Below, piece after piece: positions 1 through 13,193 of a DNA stretch of 64,000 bases. The position numbers and the translations under genes were made by a program. The notes below the pieces were generated by a model. It searched no databases. It worked only from the letters and a program-made list of their open reading frames with translations, and was not told where the DNA came from. Numbering within the stretch: position 1 is the first letter of the stretch; each line of letters opens with the position of its first letter. The stretch is taken from NCBI RefSeq assembly GCF_008931805.1, contig NZ_CP044399.1, positions 3,645,370 to 3,709,369 of the forward strand, in the 5' to 3' direction. Source of the stretch: Moritella marina ATCC 15381 (lineage in GTDB: Bacteria; Pseudomonadota; Gammaproteobacteria; Enterobacterales; Moritellaceae).

Positions 1-2119
<2,119 letters not shown>

Positions 2120-2299
2120 ATACAATCTAAAGTCGACTGTACAATTGAAATAACTAGGTATTATCTAGTTTTTTTCGCCTCAAGAATACTCAAGAACACT
2201 TCATTATTGTTACACTATTCACTCGAAGACTTTCATCTCAAGTAAAGAATCCAACAACGTGTTTTAAGAACTTCTTTATTTATTCAGCTTTCCAAATTT

Positions 2300-2309
2300 T
2301 TAAAGAGCA
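2300..2309 (-). promoter_or_regulatory. boxA antitermination element in the rRNA spacer
   Basis: The minus strand reads TGCTCTTTAA, the core of rrn boxA, which binds NusB/NusE in the antitermination complex. It sits just downstream of the spacer hairpin, where E. coli has its spacer boxA. Confidence 0.8.
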
Positions 2310-2318
2310 ATTTGCTAA

Positions 2319-2351
2319 AAAGTAAAGATAAGCGTTGCTTATCTTTACTTT
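2319..2351 (-). repeat. Perfect 15-bp inverted repeat in the rRNA spacer
   Basis: Arms at 2319-2333 and 2337-2351 are exact complements around a 3-base loop. In the transcript this is a long hairpin between the 16S processing stem and boxA. It has no U-tract, so it is more likely a structural or processing element than a terminator. Confidence 0.85.
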
Positions 2352-2373
2352 CTAACGTCTTTAACGTTTTCTA

Positions 2374-2399
2374 TTCAAGCAATTTGTGTGGGCACTTAC
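2374..2399 (-). other. 3' arm of the 16S precursor processing stem
   Basis: The spacer transcript here is complementary to the leader segment at 4115-4140, with shared CAAGCAAT and GTGTG blocks. Together they enclose 16S in a long helix, the arrangement cut by RNase III in enterobacterial pre-rRNA. Confidence 0.8.
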
Positions 2400-2418
2400 A
2401 AAAATTAACAACTTTACG

Positions 2419-3958
<1,540 letters not shown>

Positions 3959-4114
3959 AAAAGTTTTTTGACTAATCAGCGATGCTGATTAAGTCGGCTC
4001 AATGAATTCTGTACTTCAACAACAAACCAAGGTTTGTTGTTTATAAAACCAAATCTTTCGATTTAATTTAATGTTCACAATTACATTGATATAATTTTTG
4101 GTCATTATATCTCT

Positions 4115-4140
4115 GCAAGTGCTCACACAGATTGCTTGAA
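4115..4140 (-). other. 5' arm of the 16S precursor processing stem
   Basis: The leader transcript here pairs with 2374-2399 in the spacer and would close the RNase III-type stem around 16S. It resembles the E. coli rrn leader segment containing CAATCTGTGTG. Confidence 0.8.
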
Positions 4141-4156
4141 TAAATTGTTAAAGAGC
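4141..4156 (-). promoter_or_regulatory. boxA antitermination element in the rrn leader
   Basis: The minus strand reads GCTCTTTAACAATTTA, essentially identical to the E. coli rrn leader boxA. It lies between the proximal promoter and the 16S gene. Confidence 0.88.
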
Positions 4157-4193
4157 GTTGACCTTGACGTCTTGCGTCGTAGTCAGGCTGCGT

Positions 4194-4221
4194 ATAATAC
4201 GGCAACCAGTTTTGAAGTCAA
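4194..4221 (-). promoter_or_regulatory. rrn proximal promoter (P2 position)
   Basis: The -35 box TTGACT (4216-4221) and -10 box TATTAT (4194-4199) are separated by 16 bp. A GC-containing discriminator follows. It is the promoter nearer to 16S. Confidence 0.8.
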
Positions 4222-4316
4222 GCACATATTTATGCTTTATTCAGGAAGTCTAAAAAGTAACCTAGGTTGCTTTTAAACACCTTACTGAGCGGCTGTTGCC
4301 GTGTCAGTGAGGTCGC

Positions 4317-4344
4317 ATTATAGAGATCCTGACTTGCTTGGCAA
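4317..4344 (-). promoter_or_regulatory. rrn distal promoter (P1 position)
   Basis: The -35 box TTGCCA (4339-4344) and a consensus -10 box TATAAT (4317-4322) are separated by 16 bp. They are followed by the GC-rich discriminator GCGACCTC, typical of growth-rate and ppGpp-controlled rRNA promoters. Confidence 0.82.
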
Positions 4345-4433
4345 GTTTTATATCGACTAATTAATCCAGCTCCTTACAACGTACGATAATCAGCCACATC
4401 TAGGCTGTTAAGTGTAAGTTTATAAAATAAGAG

Positions 4434-4470
4434 CAAAAAAAAGGTGATTAATCATACGATAATCACCTTT
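4434..4470 (-). terminator. Intrinsic terminator of the yheO-like gene
   Basis: Arms at 4440-4450 and 4460-4470 form an 11-bp stem. On the minus strand the stem is followed directly by a run of T (complement of 4434-4440). It ends transcription from the regulator gene before the rrn promoters. Confidence 0.85.
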
Positions 4471-4537
4471 CTATACTTATACATTCATCTTCCCAGAATA
4501 AGAGGATGTAGATAATAGCTATCTATAACGCTAAACC

Positions 4538-5248
4538 TTATAACTCTGCTTCATCAGATTTAATTTGACGTATATATAAGTACACAGTATGTTTTGAAAT
4601 ATTCAGTTTATCTGCAACCATATTGATTGCGTCTTTAATATCAAAAATACCTTGTTGATGTAGTGATATAACGATGTGCTTGTTTTTAGCATTATTCGCA
4701 ATATCAGTACGATTATTAATATCAGTAATTGTTTCTTCTACTGAGCGGTCAACCAATTCTTCGACCGTGGTAGCAAAGTTCTCTGAAGACAGTTCAGTTT
4801 CCCTTGCTTCAGGAGTAGGTAATAGCTCCTGCACAAAATCAATAAACGACGCACCAATATTAATGTTAATACAAATTAAACCAATGGTTCTTTCTGAACG
4901 GTTTTTGATTGCGATCGTCATAGAACGCATCATTTGGCCATCTTTAGTCTGCGTAAAATACGCTTTTGAACATTGTTTATTTTGCGCCGATATATCTTGT
5001 AGCATCTTAAGTGCTAAATCGGTAATTGGTGACCCTTCAACACGGCCGGTATTAAAACCGTTTTCAATTTTAATGACAGAACGGTCTACACTCTCTAATG
5101 AATGCAAGATCACTTCACACTGTTTACCAAATAACGTCGCAATACCTTCAATTACGCCATCATAAGAGCGTAAAAGGCGGTGGTCTTCGTCTGTAAACAC
5201 ATATGAACTCGTCAATTCGTTCTCAATATTATCTAATTCAAGTAGCAC
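4538..5248 (-). CDS. YheO/DauR-type PAS-HTH transcriptional regulator
   Basis: This 236-residue protein matches the YheO family, to which E. coli DauR belongs. The N-terminal half (about 20-135) is a PAS-like sensor domain with motifs such as DGVIEGIATLFG. The C-terminal 50 residues form a helix-turn-helix around DKLNISKHTVYLYIRQIK. These proteins are DNA-binding regulators, and DauR responds to D-arginine metabolism. The ligand here cannot be told from sequence. Translation appears to begin at GTG, with GAGGGA a few bases upstream. The gene stands alone, with its own terminator downstream and no target operon beside it. Confidence 0.85.
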   Translation of the reverse strand: MLLELDNIENELTSSYVFTDEDHRLLRSYDGVIEGIATLFGKQCEVILHSLESVDRSVIKIENGFNTGRVEGSPITDLALKMLQDISAQNKQCSKAYFTQTKDGQMMRSMTIAIKNRSERTIGLICININIGASFIDFVQELLPTPEARETELSSENFATTVEELVDRSVEETITDINNRTDIANNAKNKHIVISLHQQGIFDIKDAINMVADKLNISKHTVYLYIRQIKSDEAEL

Positions 5249-5392
5249 AACTATCCCTCGTCTATAGTTAGGCCCATTTGGGTCGCAAAGTTAGCACAGC
5301 TAAACATTAAAAACCTTGAGCCTCATTCCATATATTATATTAAAATAAAATATCTACCCGATATTAATAACTACTCACATAAAGCATATAAG

Positions 5393-6157
5393 TTATTTCA
5401 TTGCCTGTTTGACATAAACATCAAAACGATTTTTCTTTGTTTCAATCGCCATACTCGGTTCTGCATTGGCAATATATTCAGCATAGTCAGGGCGCTTAAC
5501 CACAACTCGCTTAGTCGCAACGCGCATTGCAGGTGCAAACAAACCGTCAGCATCTAAATCTGCACCAACTAATGATTGAAATACACGCATTTCTTTTTTA
5601 ACTAACGCCGATTTTTTCTTATGTGGATACATAGGATCCAAGTAGACAACATCTGGTGCGATACCTAGCACTTCTAATTCTGACAGACTCGATGCAAATA
5701 CTAATTTTAGTCGTGTACCAATCCAGCTGCCAATCTCTTCATCTTGCACGGCGCGCTTTAAACCATCTTCAAGTAATGCAGCCACAATAGGCGAACGTTC
5801 CAGCATGGTGACGTTACAGCCTAATGATGCTAATACAAAAGCGTCACGACCTAAACCCGCAGTGCCATCCAATACAGACGGGGTCACGCCTGATTTTAAA
5901 CCGACAGCTTTGGCAATCGCTTGTCCCTTGCCACCACCGAATTTTCGACGGTGATTAACAGCACCACCAGCAAAATCAACATATACAGCGCCTAATTTTG
6001 GTTCATCAAGCTTAAATAGCTCAAGACCCTTATCAGAATAGAGCAATTGAAATTGAGCATCAGCCACAGGTTCAAGAGAGAATCCCCATTGTTTAGCAAG
6101 TGCTGCAATGTGATCAGAAAATAGTGAATCTGTTGTGATTATTTGTATGCTGTTCAT
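5393..6157 (-). CDS. rsmJ: 16S rRNA (guanine-1516-N2) methyltransferase RsmJ
   Basis: This 254-residue protein matches RsmJ (YhiQ), which uses S-adenosylmethionine to methylate N2 of G1516 in 16S rRNA. The SAM-binding motif [15 protein letters not shown] is at about residues 96-110, and the catalytic-type motif [11 protein letters not shown] starts near 174. In E. coli and Salmonella rsmJ follows prlC in one operon. Here the order is kept but a 3-kb signalling gene lies between them, with about 100 bp of spacing on the rsmJ side. Confidence 0.93.
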   Translation of the reverse strand: MNSIQIITTDSLFSDHIAALAKQWGFSLEPVADAQFQLLYSDKGLELFKLDEPKLGAVYVDFAGGAVNHRRKFGGGKGQAIAKAVGLKSGVTPSVLDGTAGLGRDAFVLASLGCNVTMLERSPIVAALLEDGLKRAVQDEEIGSWIGTRLKLVFASSLSELEVLGIAPDVVYLDPMYPHKKKSALVKKEMRVFQSLVGADLDADGLFAPAMRVATKRVVVKRPDYAEYIANAEPSMAIETKKNRFDVYVKQAMK

Positions 6158-6262
6158 GGTTGCCTGATAAGGTTAGGTTTAATTATTCGAGTTCAAATGC
6201 CTATATTAGCAAGAAATACCAATACAACCTAAATTCAGTTGATGATTAGATAAAAGTGTTAT

Positions 6263-9200
6263 TTAAAAAACACTTTCATTTTGAGTAATGAATTCCATTA
6301 ATTCATGCAGTGGAATTGGCCGGCACAATAAGAAGCCTTGTGAATAGTCACATTTCTTTTCTTGTAAATAGTGCAGCTGTGCTTGTGTTTCTACACCCTC
6401 GGTGACGACTTTCATCCCTAAGTTATGAACAATAGTGATAATACCATCCAGTAACAAGTTATCTTGTTGGTTATCTGGAATGTTAATAATAAAACTACGA
6501 TCAATTTTAACGATGTCGGCAGGTAAACTACGTAAATAGTTTAATGACGAATAACCGGTTCCAAAATCATCGATGGCAATTTTGACACCAGCTTGCTTTA
6601 ACGCATTAATACGTTGCATATACTGACCATCCATATCCATCAACAAACTTTCCGTTATCTCCATTGTCAGCGATGCGTAAGGTAAATTATGTGAAGCGAT
6701 CACTTTTAGCCATTCTGAGGCCTGCATATCGACAGTCTTAAACTCTAGACTTGAACGGTTCACACTCATTTCAATGTAAGGGAAACCAGCCTCATGCATT
6801 ATTTTCAGATCGCAACAGGCCTGATCGAGCACGTACTCACCCAAACTCTGGATCAACCCGCCTTCTTCAGCAAGCGGAATAAACTCGGCAGGAGAAATGA
6901 AACCTCTATCCTTATGTTGCCAACGCACTAACGCTTCCAGTTTATCGATTTTCCCCGTCGCATTATCAATAATGGGTTGGTAGTAAACGTCAAGATTACC
7001 GCGTTTTATCGCTTCTGCTAATTCGACAACAGTTTGATGTTTAAGAATCGCCGCATCACTTAGTTCTTGGGTAAAAGTAACGCATTGATTACGCCCGTTG
7101 CGCTTTGCTTCAAATACAGCTTGCTCTGCACTTTGCATTAATGCTTCAACTGATACGCCATCTTCTGGGTACATAGTAATACCGACAGACGCGGTCACAT
7201 AGCGCTGTTGATTAGACAATTTATAAGCTTGCGCAAAAACCCCTTGCAACTGTTTGGCGTATACAGCAGCTTGGCGTTTATTAAAGACATCAGGAATAAT
7301 AAAGGCAAATTCATCACCATCAATACGGGCAAGAAAATCACTATCTCTGCTGCGATATTTCAGTCGTTCAGTCGTTTCTTTTAATAAACGATCACCCGCT
7401 TTAAAATCTTCTGAATTATTTACTGATTTGAAATCATCGAGATCAATATAAATGATGGCAAACTTTTCATTATTCTTAGCTGATTTATCAATAATCTGAT
7501 GCATTTCAGCACTAAAATATTGGCGATTAGGTAAGCCCGTTAACGCATCAAAATTGGATTGTGTAATGATCTGTTGTTCGGTTTTTTTCTCTTTGGTCAC
7601 ATCCGTAAAAACAGCAAAGAAATATTTAAGTTTACCGCCTTCTTTAATACTTGATAATGTCACTTGCTGAGCAAAAATATCGCCTTCACGGTTACGGCTC
7701 CAAATAACACCTTTCCATTCATTGTGTTTCAACAATACAGCGGTAATATCATTATAGAATTGTTCATCATGGACACCAGAGCGTAATAAATCATGTGTAC
7801 GTCCTATTGCATCCTCAGCGTTATAACCAGTGATAGTTTCAAATGCCGGATTAACATCAATAATCTTTTCATTTGCATCACATAACATGATCCCCTCAGC
7901 ACTGTGTCTATACACACTTTCAATGATCGACAAGCGCTGTCTGTTATCTTGTTCTTCAGTGAGATCTTGAATGGTATTAATGAAATATTGAATTTGATTA
8001 ATATCATTCCGAACTGCTGTCACTGTTAACTTAGTCCACAATATACTGCCATCGCGGTGACGGTAACGCGCATTAAGCGTGAAATTATTCCGCTTATTGG
8101 CATATATATCTTGGTAGTATTCTTCAAACAGGCCTTTATCATCATCGAAATATAGGTTCAGGCTACTCGTATTTAATTTGCCTTTTTCACGTAATTGATG
8201 GAAATCTTCCAATTCATAACCAAACATTTTACATGCCTGCTTATTCACCCATTCAATTTCACGATTGGTATTTAATTTGACTAATCCCACAGAGGTTGTG
8301 GCCAGAATAGTCTCAAGAATACGCTCTTGTGCAGACGCTCGTTTTTTTGTTAATTCTTCCGCGGTGATATCTTTACTAATACAGTCCAGTCGATGTATCT
8401 GTCCGAGTTCATCAACAATAGGATAAATATCACTTTGAATGCGTTTTGAATTACCGAGTAATGTCGTGATGTTAAAAATACTGCGAATAGATGTCGCAGA
8501 TTTAGCTCCCATTGCATGATGAAAATCACGTAATACCGATTTTTTATCGGTATCATGAACTAATGCTAACAATGCTTCAAGTTTATCGATTTTCTTAACA
8601 TCATTGGTTTCAATGATACTAGCAGCAGAGTCGGAGCATTCTAATTTATCCTGGCGAAGATAATAACTCCAACTACTTAACCGACCTTTAGCAATATTAT
8701 CTTTCAACCACAGCGTATAAGCACTTAGCTCTGCGTTAGCATGATTATCAGTACAAATAGTATCGGTACTGGCTGTATCGATGATGACAGGTAATGTTTT
8801 TATCTGTATCGGCTGGAGTTCTCTTTCTAAAAAACCAGAAACTAAACGAATTAAATTTAATTCCAGTTTATGTTTAGATAGTTGGCGAGGGAAGAATGCC
8901 GATAATACACCTATAGGCAGGCCGGATGCATCATGTAAACGAATACCTAAATAGGCTTCAGTTTGCCATTCTTGAAGTAATTCTTGTTCGGGAAATCGAG
9001 AATATAACCCCTGCGCATATTCTGCATAACCACGCTGGTACGTTGCAAAACAAGGCATGGATTTGAAATCGAGCGCAAGTTCGTTATCTAATTCCCCCTG
9101 CTGCAGACAAGATAAGATCGTCAACTCAAAAGATTGAGGGCAAACAGTCGCGACATAAAGAGTATCAATACGTAGTAATGTCGCTAGATTGGTGAGAAAT

Positions 9201-9286
9201 AGATCAAGGTTATTAACGTCTAGCGATGGTGGTGTATCAATTTTAATATCACTGTTTATATCACTAGGCGTGAGAGTATCGATCAT
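6263..9286 (-). CDS. GAF-PAS-GGDEF-EAL cyclic-di-GMP signalling protein
   Basis: This 1007-residue protein has no obvious membrane segment. A GAF-like domain (about 25-155) is followed by up to three PAS domains (about 170-570), a GGDEF domain (about 575-740) and an EAL domain (about 755-1000). The cyclase signature is DGDEF at 656-660 rather than GGDEF. In addition the usual NDxxGH segment reads NNSEDF, so cyclase activity is doubtful. The EAL domain keeps EAL (784-786), the ITES, DDFGTGYSS, KIDRSF and EGVET motifs and the Q of SQGFLL, so c-di-GMP hydrolysis is the likely output. It lies between prlC and rsmJ on the same strand. Its input signal is unknown. Confidence 0.9.
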   Translation of the reverse strand: MIDTLTPSDINSDIKIDTPPSLDVNNLDLFLTNLATLLRIDTLYVATVCPQSFELTILSCLQQGELDNELALDFKSMPCFATYQRGYAEYAQGLYSRFPEQELLQEWQTEAYLGIRLHDASGLPIGVLSAFFPRQLSKHKLELNLIRLVSGFLERELQPIQIKTLPVIIDTASTDTICTDNHANAELSAYTLWLKDNIAKGRLSSWSYYLRQDKLECSDSAASIIETNDVKKIDKLEALLALVHDTDKKSVLRDFHHAMGAKSATSIRSIFNITTLLGNSKRIQSDIYPIVDELGQIHRLDCISKDITAEELTKKRASAQERILETILATTSVGLVKLNTNREIEWVNKQACKMFGYELEDFHQLREKGKLNTSSLNLYFDDDKGLFEEYYQDIYANKRNNFTLNARYRHRDGSILWTKLTVTAVRNDINQIQYFINTIQDLTEEQDNRQRLSIIESVYRHSAEGIMLCDANEKIIDVNPAFETITGYNAEDAIGRTHDLLRSGVHDEQFYNDITAVLLKHNEWKGVIWSRNREGDIFAQQVTLSSIKEGGKLKYFFAVFTDVTKEKKTEQQIITQSNFDALTGLPNRQYFSAEMHQIIDKSAKNNEKFAIIYIDLDDFKSVNNSEDFKAGDRLLKETTERLKYRSRDSDFLARIDGDEFAFIIPDVFNKRQAAVYAKQLQGVFAQAYKLSNQQRYVTASVGITMYPEDGVSVEALMQSAEQAVFEAKRNGRNQCVTFTQELSDAAILKHQTVVELAEAIKRGNLDVYYQPIIDNATGKIDKLEALVRWQHKDRGFISPAEFIPLAEEGGLIQSLGEYVLDQACCDLKIMHEAGFPYIEMSVNRSSLEFKTVDMQASEWLKVIASHNLPYASLTMEITESLLMDMDGQYMQRINALKQAGVKIAIDDFGTGYSSLNYLRSLPADIVKIDRSFIINIPDNQQDNLLLDGIITIVHNLGMKVVTEGVETQAQLHYLQEKKCDYSQGFLLCRPIPLHELMEFITQNESVF

Positions 9287-9496
9287 AGATCCTATCCAGA
9301 ATTTGATTTGTTTAGCTGCGGCAGATGGATATCAATTCAGTATTACCTAGCCAATTTAGGACTATGGTAATACTTTTGCACTAAAAAATCAGTGGTACAT
9401 ATCACGCAAAGAGAATACACAATTTACCACTGTTTTAAAATCAAAACTAAATTATAACCGCTATAACCTATCTATTACGGCAAGTTATCCATCGCA

Positions 9497-11536
9497 TTAA
9501 CTGATACCAGAGTGATTTAATAATGCGACTGTGCTTGGCTTACGCCCACGAAATTGCTCGAATAACGCCATAGGGGTATCACTACCGCCACGTTCTAGTA
9601 CACAACTCATAAAGTCACGACCAGTTTCAGCGTTAAAAATACCTTCCTCTTCAAAACGTGAAAAGGCATCTGCAGATAATACTTCAGCCCACTTATAGCT
9701 GTAATAACCTGCCGCATAACCACCAGCAAAGATATGTGAGAAACCATTTTGGAAACGATTAAACGCTGGAGCCGGTAGCACTGATACTTTTTCACGTACC
9801 GAATTTAGTACCGATTGTATATTCGAACCTTGTGCAGGGTTGTATTCCATGTGCATACGGAAATCAAACAAGCTAAATTCAATTTGGCGTAACATGCCCA
9901 TTGCTGAATTAAAGTTCTTAGCTGCTAATAATTTATCTAACATCGCTTTTGGCAATGGCTCATCAGTTTCATGATGACCAGAGATGAATGCTAATGCCTC
10001 TTCTTGCCAACACCAGTTTTCCATAAATTGACTTGGTAACTCAACTGCATCCCAAGGCACGCCGTTAATACCAGATACTGCAGCGGGGATAACTTTCGTT
10101 AACATATGGTGTAAGCCATGACCAAACTCATGGAATAACGTCGTCACTTCATTATGAGTAAACAGCGCTGGCGTATCACCAACCGGTTTGTTGAAGTTAC
10201 AGGTTAAGTAAGCGACGGGCTTTTGCAGTTCACCATCCGCTTTAATACGATGCGTTAGACAATCATTCATCCAAGCGCCGCCACGTTTATGCTCACGTGC
10301 GTACAAATCAAGATAAAAGCTACCACGTAATGCACCTTCTTCATCGAATATCTCGAAGAAACGAACATCGGCATGCCAAGATTCGGCGCCGAGCTCTTCA
10401 ATAATGTTAAGACCAAATAAACGTTTAACCACTTCAAACATGCCTTTTACAACACGGTCTTCGGGGAAGTATGGACGCAGTTCTTCATCTGAAATAGTGT
10501 ACTTCGCTTGTTTCAGCTTTTCTGCATAAAAAGTGAGGTCCCACGCTTCCAAGTCTTTTGCCATAAAGTTATCTTTGGCGAAGGCTTGGATCTCAGCGAG
10601 TTCCACATCTGCTTGCGATACAGATTTATCTGCAAGGTCAGTTAAGAATTCAATCACTTGTTCTGGTGTTTCAGCCATTTTTGTCGCTAACGATTTTTCG
10701 GCAAAATGCGCAAAACCAAGTAATTCAGCAAGCTCGTGACGCAGAGCAATAATTTCAGCCATGATTGCTGTGTTATCCCACTGGCCAGCATTAGGACCGA
10801 CATCGGATGCACGGGTACAAAATGCCTCATACACTTCACGACGTAATTCTCTATTTTCAGAGTACATCATCACAGGTAAGTAGCTTGGAAAGTCTAAGGT
10901 AAACAAATAACCTGTTAATGATTTGCTTTCAGCCGTTGCTTTTGCGGCGGCTTTTGCTGACTCAGGTAAACCAATGAGTAGTGCCTCATCAGTGATCTCT
11001 TTCTGCCAACCTAAGGTCGCATCCATCACATTGTTACTAAATGTTGATGTCAGTTGTGATAAACGTTTCGTGATCTCGCCATAACGCTGTTTGTCATTGT
11101 CGACCAAATCAATACCCGACAATCTAAAATCACGCAGTGCATTGGTGAGCACTTTTTGCTGTGCCGTTGATAACGTTGCAAATTCATCGCTATCATGTAA
11201 TTGCTGATAAGCTAAAAACAATCCCTGATTCTGTCCAACTTTCGTTGAGTATTCAGACAGTAACGGTAAGCAAGCATCATGTGCTTCACGTAACTCGTCA
11301 CTGCTCACAACCGCATTCAAGTGGCCAATAGGCGACCAAACTCGACCTAACCTATCATCACTTTCTTCTAAAGGCGCAACCAAGTTAGCCCAAGTGACGG
11401 TATCATCATTCGCTAATACGTTAACAATCGCCGCTTCACAATCAGCAATCGCTTGTGTTACTGCAGGCACTATGTGCTCGGGTTTAATACTCGCGAACGG
11501 GGGCAAGCCTGTCATAGTCAAAAGTGGGTTAGTCAT
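9497..11536 (-). CDS. prlC: Oligopeptidase A (M3 family metallopeptidase)
   Basis: The 679 residues compare with 680 in E. coli PrlC/OpdA. The zinc motif HEFGH is at 469-473 within TLFHEFGHGLHHML. The enzyme is cytoplasmic, degrades short peptides including cleaved signal peptides, and belongs to the thimet oligopeptidase family. AGGATGACTCT before the ATG supplies a ribosome-binding site. A sigma-32-like promoter lies upstream, in agreement with the heat-shock control reported for Salmonella opdA. The next gene downstream encodes the GGDEF/EAL protein after a 210-bp gap, so cotranscription with rsmJ is uncertain. Confidence 0.96.
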   Translation of the reverse strand: MTNPLLTMTGLPPFASIKPEHIVPAVTQAIADCEAAIVNVLANDDTVTWANLVAPLEESDDRLGRVWSPIGHLNAVVSSDELREAHDACLPLLSEYSTKVGQNQGLFLAYQQLHDSDEFATLSTAQQKVLTNALRDFRLSGIDLVDNDKQRYGEITKRLSQLTSTFSNNVMDATLGWQKEITDEALLIGLPESAKAAAKATAESKSLTGYLFTLDFPSYLPVMMYSENRELRREVYEAFCTRASDVGPNAGQWDNTAIMAEIIALRHELAELLGFAHFAEKSLATKMAETPEQVIEFLTDLADKSVSQADVELAEIQAFAKDNFMAKDLEAWDLTFYAEKLKQAKYTISDEELRPYFPEDRVVKGMFEVVKRLFGLNIIEELGAESWHADVRFFEIFDEEGALRGSFYLDLYAREHKRGGAWMNDCLTHRIKADGELQKPVAYLTCNFNKPVGDTPALFTHNEVTTLFHEFGHGLHHMLTKVIPAAVSGINGVPWDAVELPSQFMENWCWQEEALAFISGHHETDEPLPKAMLDKLLAAKNFNSAMGMLRQIEFSLFDFRMHMEYNPAQGSNIQSVLNSVREKVSVLPAPAFNRFQNGFSHIFAGGYAAGYYSYKWAEVLSADAFSRFEEEGIFNAETGRDFMSCVLERGGSDTPMALFEQFRGRKPSTVALLNHSGIS

Positions 11537-11568
11537 AGAGTCATCCTATTTATAATGATATTAATTAG

Positions 11569-11598
11569 TTAATGCGGCTATAAAATGATAATTTCAAG
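11569..11598 (-). promoter_or_regulatory. Probable sigma-32 (heat-shock) promoter of prlC
   Basis: The minus strand shows CTTGAAA, 14 bases, then CCGCATTAA. The sigma-32 consensus is CTTGAAA, 11-16 bases, CCCCATNT. The predicted start is about 25 bases before the prlC ATG. Heat-shock control of the orthologous opdA operon is known in Salmonella; here it is inferred. Confidence 0.65.
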
Positions 11599-11613
11599 TA
11601 TAGCGAGTAAATA

Positions 11614-11627
11614 TCGACACGTGTCGA
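11614..11627. promoter_or_regulatory. Perfect 14-bp palindrome between prlC and gor
   Basis: TCGACACGTGTCGA is a perfect palindrome in the divergent intergenic region, 15 bp upstream of the prlC -35 element. Such symmetry suits binding by a dimeric regulator. The protein is unknown. Confidence 0.5.
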
Positions 11628-11793
11628 GTCCATCAGATTTAGCATTGATAGGTAAAAGTAATGACCCTGAATGGCTTTACCTACTAATAATATCTCTCAA
11701 TTCAGTTTAAACTGTGTGATTAACTTTATTACAAAACAACAGCATGAACTTAGTCATATAATAAGCTCATCTTCTCAATTAAGGACTATGAAT

Positions 11794-13149
11794 ATGTCAC
11801 AACATTTTGATTATATTGCCATTGGCGGTGGTAGCGGCGGTATTGCATCAGCAAACAGAGCTTCAATGTACGGTAAAAAAGTTGCCATCATCGAAGCTAA
11901 CGCACTTGGTGGTACTTGTGTGAATGTTGGTTGCGTACCAAAGAAAGTCATGTGGCACGGCGCTCAAATCGCCGAAGCAATGCACCTGTATGCAAAAGAC
12001 TATGGCTTTGATGTTGAAAGCAAAGGCCTTGATTGGGGTAAATTAGTCGCGGCACGTGAAGCGTATATTAGCCGTATTCATACTTCTTATGACAATGTAC
12101 TTGGTAATAACAAGGTAACTGTAATCAAAGGTTTCGCGACTTTTGAAGACAAAAATACAGTCAAAGTAAACGGCGAAACATACACCGCCGATCATATCCT
12201 AATTGCAACAGGTGGCGCGCCAACGATTCCAAACGTACCAGGTGCTGAGCACGGTATTGACTCAAATGGTTTCTTTGAACTAACAGAACAGCCAAAACGC
12301 GTTGCTGTTATCGGCGCAGGTTACATTGCCGTTGAATTAGCGGGTGTATTACACGGTCTAGGGTCTGAAACACACTTGTTCGTACGTAAAGAATCACCAC
12401 TACGTAGCTTTGATCCTATGGTCATTGAAACGCTGGTTGATGTAATGAATACCGAAGGTCCTACATTACACACGAACTCAGTACCAAAAGAAGTAGTAAA
12501 AGAAGCTGATGGCTCTATCACGCTACACCTTGAGAACGGTGAATCACAAAATGTTGATACGCTAATCTGGGCTATTGGTCGTCACCCTTCTACAGACAAA
12601 ATTAATCTTGCTGCTACCGGTGTTGAAACCAATGACCGTGGTTACATTAAAGTAGATGAATACCAAAATACCAATGTGGATGGTATCTACTGTGTTGGTG
12701 ACATCATGGAAGGCGGTGTTGAACTGACTCCTGTCGCTGTTAAGGCTGGTCGCCAATTATCAGAACGTCTGTTCAACGGTAAAACAACGGCGAAAATGGA
12801 TTATAACCTGATCCCGACCGTGGTATTTAGTCACCCACCGATTGGTACTATCGGTTTAACTGAACCAGAAGCAATTACGCAGTACGGTGAAGGAAACGTA
12901 AAAGTATACCAGTCTGGCTTTACTGCTATGTATACAGCTATCACATCAAACCGCCAACCTTGTAAAATGAAACTGGTTTGCGCTGGTGAAAATGAAACTG
13001 TTGTAGGTCTACATGGTATTGGTTTTGCTGTGGACGAAATGATCCAAGGTTTTGGTGTGGCGATGAAAATGGGCGCAACAAAAGCTGATTTCGATAGCGT
13101 TGTCGCTATCCACCCAACAGGCTCGGAAGAGTTTGTTACTATGCGCTAA
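11794..13149 (+). CDS. gor: Glutathione-disulfide reductase
   Basis: With the start at 11794 the protein has 451 residues, against 450 in E. coli Gor. This start is preferred because AAGGA lies 8 bases upstream and the FAD motif GGGSGG follows at about residue 11. Earlier in-frame ATGs would add an unrelated tail. The redox pair sits in [13 protein letters not shown] (Cys42 and Cys47). The C-terminal [12 protein letters not shown] supplies the catalytic His-Glu of the partner subunit. The enzyme uses NADPH to keep glutathione reduced in the cytoplasm. A possible -10 TATAAT is at 11757-11762. Confidence 0.96.
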   Translation: MSQHFDYIAIGGGSGGIASANRASMYGKKVAIIEANALGGTCVNVGCVPKKVMWHGAQIAEAMHLYAKDYGFDVESKGLDWGKLVAAREAYISRIHTSYDNVLGNNKVTVIKGFATFEDKNTVKVNGETYTADHILIATGGAPTIPNVPGAEHGIDSNGFFELTEQPKRVAVIGAGYIAVELAGVLHGLGSETHLFVRKESPLRSFDPMVIETLVDVMNTEGPTLHTNSVPKEVVKEADGSITLHLENGESQNVDTLIWAIGRHPSTDKINLAATGVETNDRGYIKVDEYQNTNVDGIYCVGDIMEGGVELTPVAVKAGRQLSERLFNGKTTAKMDYNLIPTVVFSHPPIGTIGLTEPEAITQYGEGNVKVYQSGFTAMYTAITSNRQPCKMKLVCAGENETVVGLHGIGFAVDEMIQGFGVAMKMGATKADFDSVVAIHPTGSEEFVTMR

Positions 13150-13164
13150 ATCCAGCGCCTATTC

Positions 13165-13193
13165 TGATGTGCATATATTTGATATGCACATCA
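13165..13193 (+). terminator. Hairpin after gor, probable terminator
   Basis: Perfect 12-bp arms at 13165-13176 and 13182-13193 surround a 5-base loop, 15 bases after the gor stop codon. The following bases are pyrimidine-rich but not a clean T-run. Confidence 0.6.

Larger units (their letters stand above)
2120..2418 (-). other. 16S-23S internal transcribed spacer without tRNA genes
   Basis: About 300 bases separate the 16S 3' end from the 23S 5' end. No tRNA cloverleaf is visible, whereas many gammaproteobacterial rrn spacers carry tRNA-Glu or tRNA-Ile plus tRNA-Ala. The spacer holds a boxA antitermination signal, a 15-bp perfect hairpin and one arm of the 16S processing stem. Confidence 0.9.
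3959..4344 (-). promoter_or_regulatory. rrn leader and promoter region
   Basis: This stretch upstream of 16S has no protein gene. It contains two sigma-70 promoters, a boxA and the 5' arm of the 16S processing stem. The AT-rich DNA just upstream of the distal promoter (4345-4380) would suit an UP element. Confidence 0.85.

Noticed and set aside
4674..5165. A 163-codon plus-strand frame
   Set aside because: It is antisense to the YheO-like gene, whose protein is clearly recognisable. The plus-strand frame has no family resemblance or ribosome-binding site.
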